A stretch of DNA of 64,000 nucleotides from Larix kaempferi. Lineage: Eukaryota > Streptophyta > Pinopsida > Pinales > Pinaceae. Below are positions 20,846-32,344 of this stretch, piece after piece. The notes under the pieces were generated by a model. That model saw nothing but the letters and a program-made list of their open reading frames with translations, did not search any database and had not been told where the DNA came from. Within the stretch, counting starts at the first letter, position 1. Every line of letters starts with the position of its first letter. The stretch covers positions 64,509,501-64,573,500 of the forward strand of contig BSBM01000361.1 in the NCBI GenBank assembly GCA_027924585.1. The letters are read 5' to 3'. The position numbers and the translations under genes are program-made.

Positions 20846-21670
20846 TTAATGGTGCTTTTTCTTGTTGATCTTCTTCTTGTTGGAGCCACTTTTGTTTCTG
20901 GGACAATCTCTGGAATAATGTCCCTTCTCATCACATGTAAAGCATCTAATGTTGGATAGATCTTTCTTGAACTTCTTAGGGTGGTTCCTTTGAGTATGGT
21001 GGTGGCTCTCCCTCTTGTTGTGGTAATGTTCCTTCTTGTTAATATTCCTTTTGGAGTGTGTTGCGAGGGCTTGATCATCATTTTCTCCCATCTTCTCTTC
21101 TCGAACTATAAGTTGAGCTTCTTCTTGTGAGCATTCCTCCCACAGCCTACTGAATGTGAATAATTTATTTCTAGCACAAATCCCTTGAATGAAGGAATCC
21201 CATGATCTAGGGAGACCATTCAAGGTGATCATCACAATTTCCCCATTATCTATGTTTTCTCCCACAACTTCAAGTTTCTCTTTTATTTGAGAGACCCTTG
21301 TAAAGTAGGACTGCATGGTCTCTGTAATTTGTATCTTCACATTCTTCAACTGGTTTCGCAATGTCATCTTCCGATTTATGTTCTTTCCTTCAAATAGCTT
21401 GTTCAAGGAGTCAAACATCTTTTTGGAAGTCTTAAGGGATGACACATGTGGGATGAGATGATCCTTAATAGAATCAACAATTATCCTCTTGGCCTTAACC
21501 AAGTTCTTCTTGTGTAAGGCTTTAACCTCATCTCCCTATGGAACTGGAACCTCTTCATTCACATAGGTGTCCAATTCATTCTTTACTAAGACAAGCCCAA
21601 TCATATACTTCCATGCTCGAAAGTTATCAGCCCCTTCAAGCATATCCTAAAGCTTGGTGTGGTGAGACAT
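20846..21670 (-). pseudogene. Copia-2 gag with CCHC zinc knuckle
   Basis: ATG at 21668-21670 is followed by NFRAWKYMIGLVLVKNELD and a helical UBN2-type Gag domain (SLKTSKKMFDSLNKLFEG, LKNVKIQITETMQSYFTRV, TLNGLPRSWDSFIQGI). A single zinc knuckle CFTCDEKGHYSRDC lies at about 20944-20903, then a Lys-rich tail. Stops at 21647-21649 and 21536-21538 break the start. Two TAA codons after the Lys-rich tail separate it from the protease region, which stays in the same frame. Gag would form the virus-like particle; this copy cannot. Confidence 0.9.
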
Positions 21671-22273
21671 CTTTAATGAGAAAATCAAATGGAAACATAA
21701 AAGCTTTTAGGTCTTACCACTTTGATTTGTTGAAACTGGTTCTGGAACTGGCTAGGGTTTGTCAGAGAAACGCTAAAATTTCAATCTTGGAATTTGAAAC
21801 TTTTGTCTGGATGGAAAGATGCGCTTGAATGAGGCAAGCAGGCTGGTACACTTGGTTTTTGAATATTCCAAAAATTGACCCTTGAAAATTGACTTGCAAA
21901 ATTCTGATCTGCAATTTCTGGCTTTTTCTGGTTTTCTAGTTTTTTTGGTCTAGAGTCAAATTAGGGTTTGACTTTTCGAGAGTTTACCCAACCAAAAACT
22001 TTGATCTTGGTCTCTAAATTTTGATTTTGTTGAGGAGCACTTCCCTATGCTGATTGCACTCCAAAATTCCACTTCTGTGAAAAGCCCCAATTTCCCGTAG
22101 TAGTGACAGGCCAAAAATTGAAAATGCTCATAATCAACTTCTGCTTCGATAGAAAGATGCGCCTTCCTTAGGTGAATTATCCTAGCCTCCTGTTGCTTAT
22201 GATCTATGGAGAGAAACCCAAAAATTAAGAATCCCTAGCTTCTGCAGCCGCACAATGTCTTCTTCTCAGGTTA
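21671..22273 (-). other. Copia-2 untranslated leader
   Basis: Non-coding stretch between gag and the primer site. It shares short blocks with the Copia-1 leader (for example gtcagagaaacgctaaaat, and the ggtctctaaattttgat type). No ORF. Confidence 0.6.
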
Positions 22274-22285
22274 GCTCTGATACCA
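22274..22285 (-). promoter_or_regulatory. Copia-2 primer binding site
   Basis: The minus strand reads TGGTATCAGAGC next to the LTR end, the same initiator tRNA-Met type as Copia-1. Confidence 0.92.
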
Positions 22286-22871
22286 TGTTAGTTTTTCATA
22301 ATTTTTAATCAATATTTATCTAGGATCTTACTGAGAGAATAACAAGAACAACATAAACACAAGAGACACAAATTTTTTCCTCGGGGAAACCATAAAGGAG
22401 AAAACCCCTCAACTTCCTCAGAGATAGAATGATCACCAATACAATGTCACGAAGGTAAAACCCAAAAATAGAAAATGTCTTCATCAACTTCTCTCTTATC
22501 CACTTGTGTGAACTTGTCCTTCTTCTCACTAATGCAAAGTGAGTGAGTGAATGAATCAAATGAGAGAGGCACCCTCTCTATTTATACTTTATCTTTCACT
22601 TGACTTTTACCCAACTAGGTCGGCCCCTAGTTGTACCTGACTGGGCCGACTTCTCTAGGAGAGTCTAATAACCCATAGACAACTTAACTCTGGGATCTAA
22701 TGCCCCGACATACAAAGGAGAGTTAACCTCAATGACTTTACATGACCCAAATACAATAATGACTTCTCCAACCGGAGGAATAAACATCTATGTCGGAGGT
22801 ACAATAATAAAATACAAATACAACATAAAATATACAAGTGAATATCTTCCGAAGTTACAATTACATTAATA
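22286..22871 (-). repeat. Copia-2 5' LTR
   Basis: About 586 bp starting (on +) TGTTAGTTTTTC. It shares structure with the Copia-1 LTR: a taggatctta and gagagaataac start, ggggaaaccataaaggagaa, TATAAATA on the minus strand at 22579-22586, and a terminal cttccgaagttacaat. The outer end reads TTAATA where TTAACA is expected, so one terminal base has mutated. Confidence 0.85.
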
Positions 22872-25000
22872 GAGTAATAAATATCTTGGTGAAAGACCTA
22901 AAAGAACTAAAGAAATAAAAAGAAGAGAGCTTCACGACATAAAAATATTTGAAGAATTGAAATGTTGATAATGCAATGGTGAGAAGAAGAATCTAAGAAG
23001 AAGGATGACAAGGAAAATACAGAGGCATATGCACCAGATATTAATGACAAATACAACTATGTTGACGAAGTTAACTATGTGAGAGCGAATGGACTGAAAA
23101 TGAAAGCCTCCCGCGTCGATGTTGCAAGAAATGAAGCAACCAAATATGATCAGGAATGTACAGAATATGAAGAAGAAGAACTCGATGATAAACCAAATGA
23201 TAATAATGATATTATCATTCGAGGGCAGTTCAAAATTGCTATTGCACCTATGAAAATTGAAAAATAAAAAACACATACAACAACTCATTACATTGGCCCT
23301 CACAGAAAGTCTGAGACATCAGATACAGGGAAGGAAAAGAATCGACGTTCCAAATACAAGACTCAAAATGAAATGTTAGGTCATACATATGCATATGTAC
23401 CAGAAATTCGTTGCAGTTTCATACAAGGAACATGAATAAATCACATAAATGGTCCAGTCTATCCAGTTATAAAATCGTTAAAAATGGCTAGTGACACTCC
23501 AATCGAAAGACAATTCGGGATCCATTCTAGTAAACCAAACCAAAACTAAGGACATGATAAGCAATATGATGAAGAAAAGAAAGATAAAGAGAATAGGCAT
23601 GAAGATCAGAATGTGGAAGATCAATATGAATCTGCAGAAGAGGTTGTTGTGAATGATAATAACGAAAAAAAGGATACAGGTTCATTGACCCTGGTTGAAC
23701 ATGTTGTTGTTAACGATTGTAAGGAAGATATAAACCTCAACGATTATAATGATTCATTTCAACATATTAGTGAACTTGAAGAAGGATTAGTTGAGAATAA
23801 CAATAACGAAAACATAGATATAAATGCGCTAGACATGAATGAACATGATGTCGATAACAATTGCAAAGAGGATGAGGATCTCCAACATTATAACGATGAA
23901 TATAAAGATGATACCAATAACAATTGTGAAGAAGCAAAAAATGTAGAAGAGTATCATGATGGAAATAAAGGAAGTGAAAATGTTCCTAATCACGATGATA
24001 AAAAAAATGAATACCTAGAAGATTCTCCTACTCATGAAGATATAGATCATTTGCAGGTTGTCGCAATTCAATGTGATCAAGAATCCCTAAAACTAAAGTA
24101 TTCCAAGAAAAAAATGGAGAAGATCATAAAGTCAACAATGTTTGAAGATCCATCATTCTTCACCACTGAAGCCCCAATGAATAATGGGATATCAATGCAT
24201 GATAAAATATCAGGGATCAACATGACAACACAAGTTCATCATGAAAATATAAAATCAGAAATTCAAAAGGGGAAGCTTATCCAAGTACCATATCGATTCC
24301 AAATTCACAGAAGTTGTAAGACTCATTGTATCTATATCGAAGGTGAAAAGAATCAGAAGATCCTTATAGAGAATCCAAGAAATTCAGGAAATATAGTAAT
24401 AAAAAAAACAACGATGAAAATAAAATCGATGATCGAGTTGATGTTAAACTAGAAAGGATTAAGAAGGAACATAAAGACATTTTGCAAACTAATATTTTGA
24501 TTCCTCATGCAATGGAAACTTGTTCTCCTTACCATGTGTCCTTGTCCAAAATTATTTCCAGTCATGGTCACTAATGCAAATTCAAATTCTCCAAAATGTG
24601 TCGTCCCTGCAAGCATCCTTGTTAGAATCATTGGATGCATATTCATTACGTTCTTATCTACAAAATATTATACATGCCACGCATTGAGAAATATGAATGG
24701 AAATGTGAACAATTGTTCCAAGTATTAATGAATTGTGGTAGTATTATTTGTGGAAAGAGTTCCTTTTTCAACATCAATAACACGTATGTGTTTCTCAAAG
24801 GGAATTCTGTCAAGCGCAGTACCTATACTGAAGTTACAAATAATCAAGAAACTACGAAGTTCAAGTGGAGCACTCTTTACACAAGATTCATGGCTGAATC
24901 TTTTCAAAGAAGGATGACTTGTAATAAACCTAATTATGTTATACATATTAATTTATCAATTAGAATTTATAGGTTAATTAGTTATTAATTATTATTTATT
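22872..25000 (+). other. Unrecognised coding-like remains, + strand
   Basis: The largest frame, 23613-24452, would encode 279 residues, very acidic and Asn-rich with repeats such as VVVNDNNE, VVVNDCKED and DNNCKEDED, then a basic stretch (KYSKKKMEKIIKSTMFEDP). Upstream, 23070-23267 has similar composition, and 24620-24930 reads PRIEKYEWKCEQLFQVLMN in another frame. Stops and frame changes separate these pieces. I recognise no domain, LTR or splice pattern. It could be an old transposon ORF or a decayed gene. Low confidence that any of it is expressed. Confidence 0.35.
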
Positions 25001-25457
25001 AAATGACATGTTTATTGATGGATAGACATGACCCTACCTGATTTTCCATATTTGACATTGGCCTACTTCCATTGTAATTATCATCAAAAAGTATATATAA
25101 TATTATTTATTACATTATTGTAAGAAGCATATTACATACTATCATTCAATTCCTTAACTTTGTCCTCCAAATTGGATAACTAGTTACATATTTCTTCATT
25201 TTCTTCATTAGTCATAGTTGAGCTCTCTAGAGGTTTAATTCATGAAATATTTGTTGCAAAAACTATTTCCATGTGAGCCAAAAATAATATTGCCAATACT
25301 CTATTTCCTCTTTATCACAACTTTTGAATCACCTAAAATAGATATTTCAATCAAAAGTTATGCAACTTTGAAGTTAACATACATTTAGAAACTTTGGTTT
25401 GTAAGTTGTCTTGGTAGTCAACTTTGCTCCTAAATTATCTCTAAAATTGCACTTTCT
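25001..25457. other. Nothing recognised
   Basis: AT-rich DNA between the coding-like remains and the Copia-3 leader. No repeat or gene seen. Confidence 0.3.
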
Positions 25458-26209
25458 CAGAGTCTAAAATTTATTTACATAGTATCTTGGTATGTCTTCT
25501 ATGAAATACCATAGTTTTGATCCAATTCTGATGTTCCAAGAGAGAGTTATGGTTACAATCCCCAAACTTTTTATTCTTGTCCTTTTCAGGAGAACAAACT
25601 TGTATGGACTTACACGTGTCTGATTTTGCAATCATTATTTTCAAATTTTTACCCAAAACATTATGGTTTGTATTCATTTTGATTAAATAGGTGGCACTTA
25701 ATTTGGATCTCTACATATTCAGATGTAGCATTTTTATCCAAAACACATGTTTGAGACTAGTAAAAAACCCTAACTTACATAGATTATAACTCTGAACTTA
25801 TAATGAATCATGACTCAAAACATTTACCACAGGTATGTCACAATTTCTTCTCGGGATCCAAATTTTTTTTTTGTCTTACGTGTCCCCCAAAATAATTATA
25901 GCGAAAATGGATCTGATACCAAATGTTATGCACCAAATTCCCAAAATAACATAAAAATGAAAAGAAAGAGTAACCCAATGTCTTGAGAATGAAATAAAGA
26001 GATGAATAAGAAGCCTCTTCAAGGGGGAAACCTCCTTATACAACATATCAAATTAATATGACAAGATGATATGATACTAAAAGTAATTCTCCTTTTTGTG
26101 TGTGTGTAGGAGACAAATGGTACAACTATAATTAAGGTCCTAGCCAACCAATAAAGAAAATATTTATATAATAATAGAAATATAATGTCACAATATATAG
26201 GGATTAACA
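25458..26209 (-). mobile_element. Copia-3 remnant: LTR, primer site and leader
   Basis: A candidate LTR at 25924-26209 (286 bp) starts TGTTA and ends TAACA. Next to it, reading minus, is TGGTATCAGATCC, a variant primer site. The leader (25458-25915) repeats the module seen in Copia-1, with gttccaagagagagttatgg, an ACACGTGTC box and acaaacttgtatgg. The LTR interior has the usual gaagcctcttcaagggggaa block. No gag or pol follows to the left. The outer LTR border is placed only by the TG...CA rule. Confidence 0.6.
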
Positions 26210-29125
26210 CATTGAGACCAAACATTTCTATTGACCCGTTGTTTTTTCCAACATAAATATGATCGCAAAATTTTGCGACAAGTCCCTGTGCCTAATTATA
26301 AATTGAAAGGTATAGCCACCTAAATCACTTGCACTAGCCATTTATAAAATTGTCTAGTCAATTATTTCCTACATAGGCTACAAATGGGCCCATGTGCGAA
26401 TGTGCATTGGAGAAATAAGAATGTATCTAGTTATGGAAATCATGTTTATTATGATGGTTTATTCATAGCTTCTTAATTCTATCTATGTTTTTCACATGAT
26501 TATGGTGGTAATGACTTCATGTTGATGATGATGCTATGGTTGCGACATGATGGTCATGGTGATGATTATGCACATTTGTAACTTCATTTTAATTTGATAA
26601 ACGGAACCTACATATATATTATAAGAATTAATGCATGATTTGTGGTAACATTTCTTTGTTCTACTGAGCAATGATTTATTGTTATCATTGTTTGGCCCAC
26701 CTTTATCTTTGTGTACATGTTAATCAAGTGTGTGCCTACAAAACAAATGGTTAGTAATTGGGTGAATGGCGTGTGTGTGTGCGCATGCGTGCAATTGTTT
26801 TATGTAAGAGCTATGGTGAAGAGCTTATAAGATCAAGGATCACATGACTACGATAATATACATATGAAAATCTCATGGATCATGACCTAAGGTCTTGACC
26901 CAACCTTAGTAATTAAACAAGTGTCCAACCTATATCAATTATAGACTTCGCAAATGTTTGTGAGGTGACTTGTAGACCTACAATGAGATCTCATTGGGAT
27001 TGTGATTGGGCTATTTGTCTCTAAAGTACCATGTATTAAAACTATGTTTTGAATGATGTATGTGCATGCTTAATGCATGATCTCTCATAGCCATTTATCT
27101 TAATAAAATGGTGTGGAAATATAGTTCCTTGTTTAGTCACTCTTACCCTAACTTGGATGGTCATTTTATTTTTGTTATTTGGAGCTCTACTTAAGTTTGG
27201 TCAATTTGGCAATGGAGTTTCAACATTGAGAGGATGGTTCTACCCTAGCCTTTACATGGTTCGAGGTGAGTTTTGAACTCACTTTATGCATTTCTCTCAT
27301 CGGTGGCTTGGAATCTCATGATGTTATATTGATTTTGTCCCTCCCCTACTCATTACACATTAATTTCACCTTTGTATGTGAATAGTAAAATTGGTTGAAT
27401 AAACTAGAGCTTGCTTGGGTTGATGTGCTTGGCATTGGAGGCATCTCAACTTGGGTTTTTGCTCTCAGTTAATACCTACTAGTGGATTCTGATCTCACCA
27501 TGGATTAGACACCAAACCCAAGTGATAAGGAAAAGGTAAGTTATGAACATGCAATAACCTACATTTTATTTCCTTGTGTGTGTTTGCATGGTATTGGTGT
27601 TGATCTTTAGCAGGGGTGACTTATGTGCATTCCCAACCCTGTGTCACCTACTCATATCCTCCTGTTTTTCTAGGCATGAGCTCATTTGCATGTATCCTTT
27701 ACAAATTTATCATTTGCAACATATGGCATGCAAAGGCTAAGTTATGCATGATCTCTTACATTAATAGATATGGTTATAAGTGCATGTATACAAGATTGGA
27801 TATTCTTATTTGTGGTTTGTTACGAGAAGGTAGGTTTTGAGGCTCAACCCTTGACTTTCATTTTAATCAACATCCTATTCAAAGGCCCGGACACAAGCTT
27901 ATGGTCAAATTCACTTCCCATTTGGACTATTTATATGTAGAATAATAATAAATCCCAAAGGCCCTTCTCATTTCAAATTTTCTCCTCAGAATTTGAAATC
28001 CAACCATTATCTCAAACTCTACTACTAACAATTACATCCAAATTGATTTTGACCAATGCATGAGTGTAGAGGATGTGGTTTGAAGGTTGTTACCTAGTAG
28101 ATTGGTAGTACTGGTGTTTGTATCGAATGATTGATTAGCCTTGTGGTAAATCATGGTGTAACTATTCTCTTGAAATTAGGGTCGAGGACCATCATGATAT
28201 GATTGGTTTTAGTGTTGTGTGCTTATATGGGGGGAATTAAAAACAACTTAATGTTTGAATTTGTTTGGTAGTAGATATTGGGGAGTGTTCATATTTCTCA
28301 TTTCCTTGAGGAATTGAATCCTATTTCCATCTACTACTTGTGCATTTATTTGGTTGATAGTTTCTAAGGTTTGATTTTCATGATATGGTTGAAAAATTAT
28401 ATGTTAAATTGGTTACATGCCTAATAGGTCTATGCATTAAAATCATATGATCGATTACTATTGTATACACAACATTGTTAAATGTATACATGCACAAAGT
28501 TGGTAGGAAGATACTATATGTATATGATTGTATTATTATTAGCATGCATTGTTGTCCACAATATGAATGCATGTGAATGTTTGAAATATCAGTAAGCTAG
28601 ATGGTTATTATGTTTGGATTTGTATGGAGTAAAGGTATATACCTCCCCCAAATTGTTTGATGGTTGTTAAGTATTATTGATTCATGGCATGGTTGTAGTA
28701 TATCCATATGTGGTATTAAATTGTTATAATGACACTCTACATGTCTCAAGACATGTAAAGTGACATATCCATTCATATTATTAATGAACAACAACTTGCA
28801 AATGAATTTAGTGTTACAACATTTCTTTGCTCTTTCAAATTTAAAACTTGACTTTTTTTATTAGATGAAAAAAATTATACTCATTATATTAATATAGGAG
28901 TACTCATACAAATTTATACCACTAGATATCTTCAAAATAGGTTATTACAAAATTTCATTGAATCTTCAATAAAGGAGTCCAAACTAAGTTGGATTTGCAA
29001 AAAAATGTGTTAAATCTTCTAGGAACTTTTCACAAAAATGTGACAGGTGATTATCCTATTAAATATAACTTCACCTCTAATAGTTTTAAATGAAATATAC
29101 AATAATTTGTAAGGGATACCCCTTC
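26210..29125. other. AT-rich spacer without recognised genes
   Basis: Apart from a short GT-rich microsatellite near 26770-26790 I see only low-complexity AT-rich DNA. Small ORFs here are short, lack motifs and are not supported. Confidence 0.35.
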
Positions 29126-29129
29126 CAAA

Positions 29130-31290
29130 TCATTCTCCGGCGTGAGCTTATATTTTGGTTCCATAGTTTCACACTTTGTCGTTCAATCTGCTTCATAGTT
29201 GAGCTCTCTAAATATGTGAGTAATGGTGACTTGCCGCATCCTCAAGATAGCCTCTCTTTCTAGACTGAACGAAATCCTATAATTGTGCAATACTACCTTG
29301 ATGTCACAATGATGACTTGAGAATCCCAAAATCTTAGATAATCCCATTTCTCAAGATATGTGTAGGATGGTAATAACTGCCATGAGCCTCACTTTGTTGT
29401 TTGTATCTTTTCCAAATGGAAGTGGAAACCACCCTTTCTCCTCACTTGGGCCTGGGTTTCCTTTGTATGCCCAATTGAAATACCCTTTTGGGATAGTTTC
29501 GTCATAAATTGGATGCGTCATATGTCTCACAATTTTCTCTTTTTTCTTCTTTAATGTGCCTTGGCCAATTAGCCTTAAGTCTCAAAAAAGAGGGGGTGGA
29601 GTACTTGAGGACTCTTATTTTGGAATACACTTGCATTACATGCAATACAAAGAGACCATATTAGCTCAAATATCAAATCCTTGTCTTCATATCCTACAAG
29701 TGATATCCATTGATTTAGCTCCTTTGAAGTAGTCTCCTGTAACCAACTAATGTTTGACTTGATGAGGCCTTGGGAGATTTCCCACAACTCTTTTTCAAAG
29801 TGGAAGTGAAAGAAAATATGCCCTAAATTTTCTTTGTGTTCTCAACAAAGCATAGGGCCTACTTGGCTCCACCCATATACTCCTTTTTAGCATATTCCAT
29901 GTAGGAATTTCTCCCTTTAAGGTGAGCTATGTGTGCAAAAAAAAATTCGTGGGAGCCTCAAGTTTTCACAACATTTTCCACCCACATGGATATTTTGGAT
30001 ACCTGATCAATAATTATCCTTTATAGCCAATATTTACATTGTACTTGTCTTTTTTTGAGTTGGCCACCTAGAGGACTTCATCCTCCTCCTATCCCAACCC
30101 AATTACTGCTTTAATTGATAAATTTGAAAAATCAGTCTATTAAATTACATCTACCCCTTGCATTCCTAAATCTTATGTCAATGCCCATGATTGTCCATGT
30201 GGTCCTATACCTATAGTGACATGACTGAGGAAGGTTAAAGTTCTATTTCTCAAAGCATCCACCATTTGCGAAGGAGTTATATAGTCCAATATTTTTCCTA
30301 CCCATCTCTCTATTCCAAGATAAATATTTGAGTCATTTCCCACTTGCTAACATAACTATTAGTAAATATGTGGGTGGATTGCACAATTTCCTTCTAAAAT
30401 TTTGAATCTTGATGAAATTTTTTTCTTGTATTTATAATCTAGTCATCTAGTATAGTTGGTGCTATGTATTTGTGTAGAAATATTTCCTACCAAATTCTCC
30501 TTCTACTAATTAGTTTCCAAGTTCATTTTGAAACCCAGGAAGCTCCAAATATATTCAGTTGATTTATTCCCCATGCTCATATATCCTTTAGCGTCATAAA
30601 AGTATCCCATGCAATCACTGTTATGCACGAGTCTTGCATTCCCTTCCATACACATCTAGAGAGTCTATGTTCTATATGAGCGAGGATATGGCTTGGAATG
30701 AGTGCCAATGCCAACCAATATATGGGGATTGGTTTCCCTTAATAACACTATTAATAAGTTGGAATCTCCCTTCCCAAGAGATCCATCGATGAGTTTAGTG
30801 ATTAATCCTCATCTTTATTTTTTCCACCATCCATGACCAATCTCTTCTTTTTTAATTGTTAGGGTTTAATTGGAACCCTAGATATATCAACTTTGAATCA
30901 AAGTCTTAGACGTGAAGGTAAGGAATTTTAGAATCATTTTCTTATGCAATTGAGGCACATGACTAAAACAAATGAAATATTTGGCTTGGTTTATTTCCAT
31001 TCCCGAAGCTTTACAAAAAGGTCTAGTATCTTAGCCAATGCTTTTGACTTGATTTTCAATCCATTCTCTAATAGAAGGATGTAATCCACAAACATAAGAT
31101 GTGTAATTTATATTGGTTCTAAAATCTTCATTCCCTTTAAATTTCCTAGTTGAGTCTCTTTTTTCATTAGCTAGTTGAGTCCCAGTTCTACGACTATTAG
31201 AAATAAACCAAGGAGAGAGAGGGCACTCGTGATCCTGGGAAAGGGAGAAAAAGGGGCTTCCAATCCATTAATGAGTAATTCTATCAAATT
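29130..31290 (-). pseudogene. Degenerate LINE (L1-type): RT end, zinc-binding and RNase H remains
   Basis: Read on the minus strand across several frames. Around 31030-31280 lies the RT palm, with LINGLEAPFSPF and a decayed catalytic motif reading FVDYILLLENG where FADD is expected. Near 29730-29840 is the zf-RVT-like segment (HIFFHFHFEKELWEISQG). Near 29150-29470 is an RNase H-like domain (AYKGNPGPSEEKGW ... ITHIFRELNYEAD). The order RT, zf-RVT, RNase H is typical of plant L1 elements. Stops and frameshifts are frequent, no target duplication or poly-A tail was found, and the 5' part is missing. Confidence 0.6.
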
Positions 31291-31790
31291 TTAACCAAGT
31301 TAACATACAACCTTTGGGTTAAACCATGAATTGTTTTTGTGTTTTCTAGAAAAGAGAGGACATAATGCTTTGCATGGACCCTTCACCGAGGTATTAACCA
31401 ATTGATCTAGTACTTAAACAAGCCCTCAATTATGGGTTTTACTTGGACCAAAAAAACCATGGATGAGGACCTAATGAGGGTTAATTAAACCCTCGATTAA
31501 GATCTCAATAAAGGGTTTTTAGACCTTGATTGAGGTCCTATAATTTTATAAAATCCTCTAGAAGCCAAATAATTTTCTATTTCATTTCTCAACCATCAAA
31601 TACATTGAACCCCCAATCTAGTGAAAGTTCCATTCCAACTTTTATACATGCATCTAGACCATGCCAAACCATGATCAAGCGTACACATCAACATCACCAT
31701 GTCATCTACAAAGAGAGATAGGTTATTTGCTATTTTTTAAGTAAATTGTAAAATGCACGTAAATTATTTAATTTTTTTGTTTAAATTTTT
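31291..31790. other. Nothing recognised
   Basis: AT-rich sequence. Near 31390-31530 the gag/ggttaat/ttgatt phrases recur loosely (three statements of a cctcgattaaggtct-like motif), but no clean period. Confidence 0.3.
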
Positions 31791-31794
31791 TCAA

Positions 31795-32290
31795 GCACCA
31801 ATGTTTATGCTATCATTTTTTTTTCAATTGTGTATCGAGATGCAATAATGGTGCCATTTTTTTTCATTACTCCCATAACACATAAGATTGAAATTTATTC
31901 ATTTATACATGGTAGAAAATAAAATGAGCAATGTAAGTTGTTTTTTATTTTCCTAGTTAGTCTAGTTTAGAATAATCAAGTGGTGGTGTTTACGCTACCA
32001 ATTTTTATCCAACCATGTGTTCGTAAGCATAAGTAATGCATAGAGGATTGAAATTTATCTTCTAATACATGGTTGACAGTAAAATCGACAATGTAAATGT
32101 TGTGATTTTAATTTTAAGTTTAGTTCATTTAGAATAATCAACCATAAACATTTGCATTGCCAATTTTATTTTCAACCATATACCGAAAATAATAATTGTT
32201 TCTAGATTTTTCCAATCCTCTAGTAGCACATGTAGGATTGAAAATGATTTTTCAATATGTGGTTGAAAATAAAACCAACAACATTGTTTC
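31795..32290. repeat. Three tandem hairpin-forming units
   Basis: Each unit of about 165 bp begins with a variant of caattttattttcaaccata and ends with its near reverse complement (tatgtggttgaaaataaaac). The clearest is 32159-32280. Others have arms near 31999-32018 with 32067-32088, and near 31820-31835 with 31907-31930. They look like degenerate MITE-type copies. A 38-base piece including tctagatttttccaatcctc is repeated again right after the third unit. Confidence 0.6.
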
Positions 32291-32344
32291 TAGATTTTTC
32301 CAATCCTCTAGTAGCACATTGTTTTTAACATTTTAGTTTTTCAA

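Larger units (their letters stand above)
17115..22871 (-). mobile_element. Copia-2: older Ty1/Copia element, no recognisable 3' LTR
   Basis: Minus-strand element with 5' LTR (22286-22871), primer site, leader, gag, protease, integrase, RT and RNase H in Copia order. Pol is close to full length but carries many stops and at least one frameshift. After RNase H come tandem repeats, as in Copia-1, and then unrelated DNA; no sequence like the LTR is seen to the left, so the 3' end was lost or replaced and the left boundary is approximate. Pol is clearly related to Copia-1 (for example MMDCKDMTTPMASNLK against MMDYKAMVTPMASNLK), making it the same broad Tork/TNT1-94-like group. Confidence 0.85.

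Noticed and set aside
26019-28794. Scattered ORFs of 60-75 codons with hydrophobic runs
   Set aside because: Length expected by chance in AT-rich DNA; no motif, no splice context, no neighbouring coding frame.
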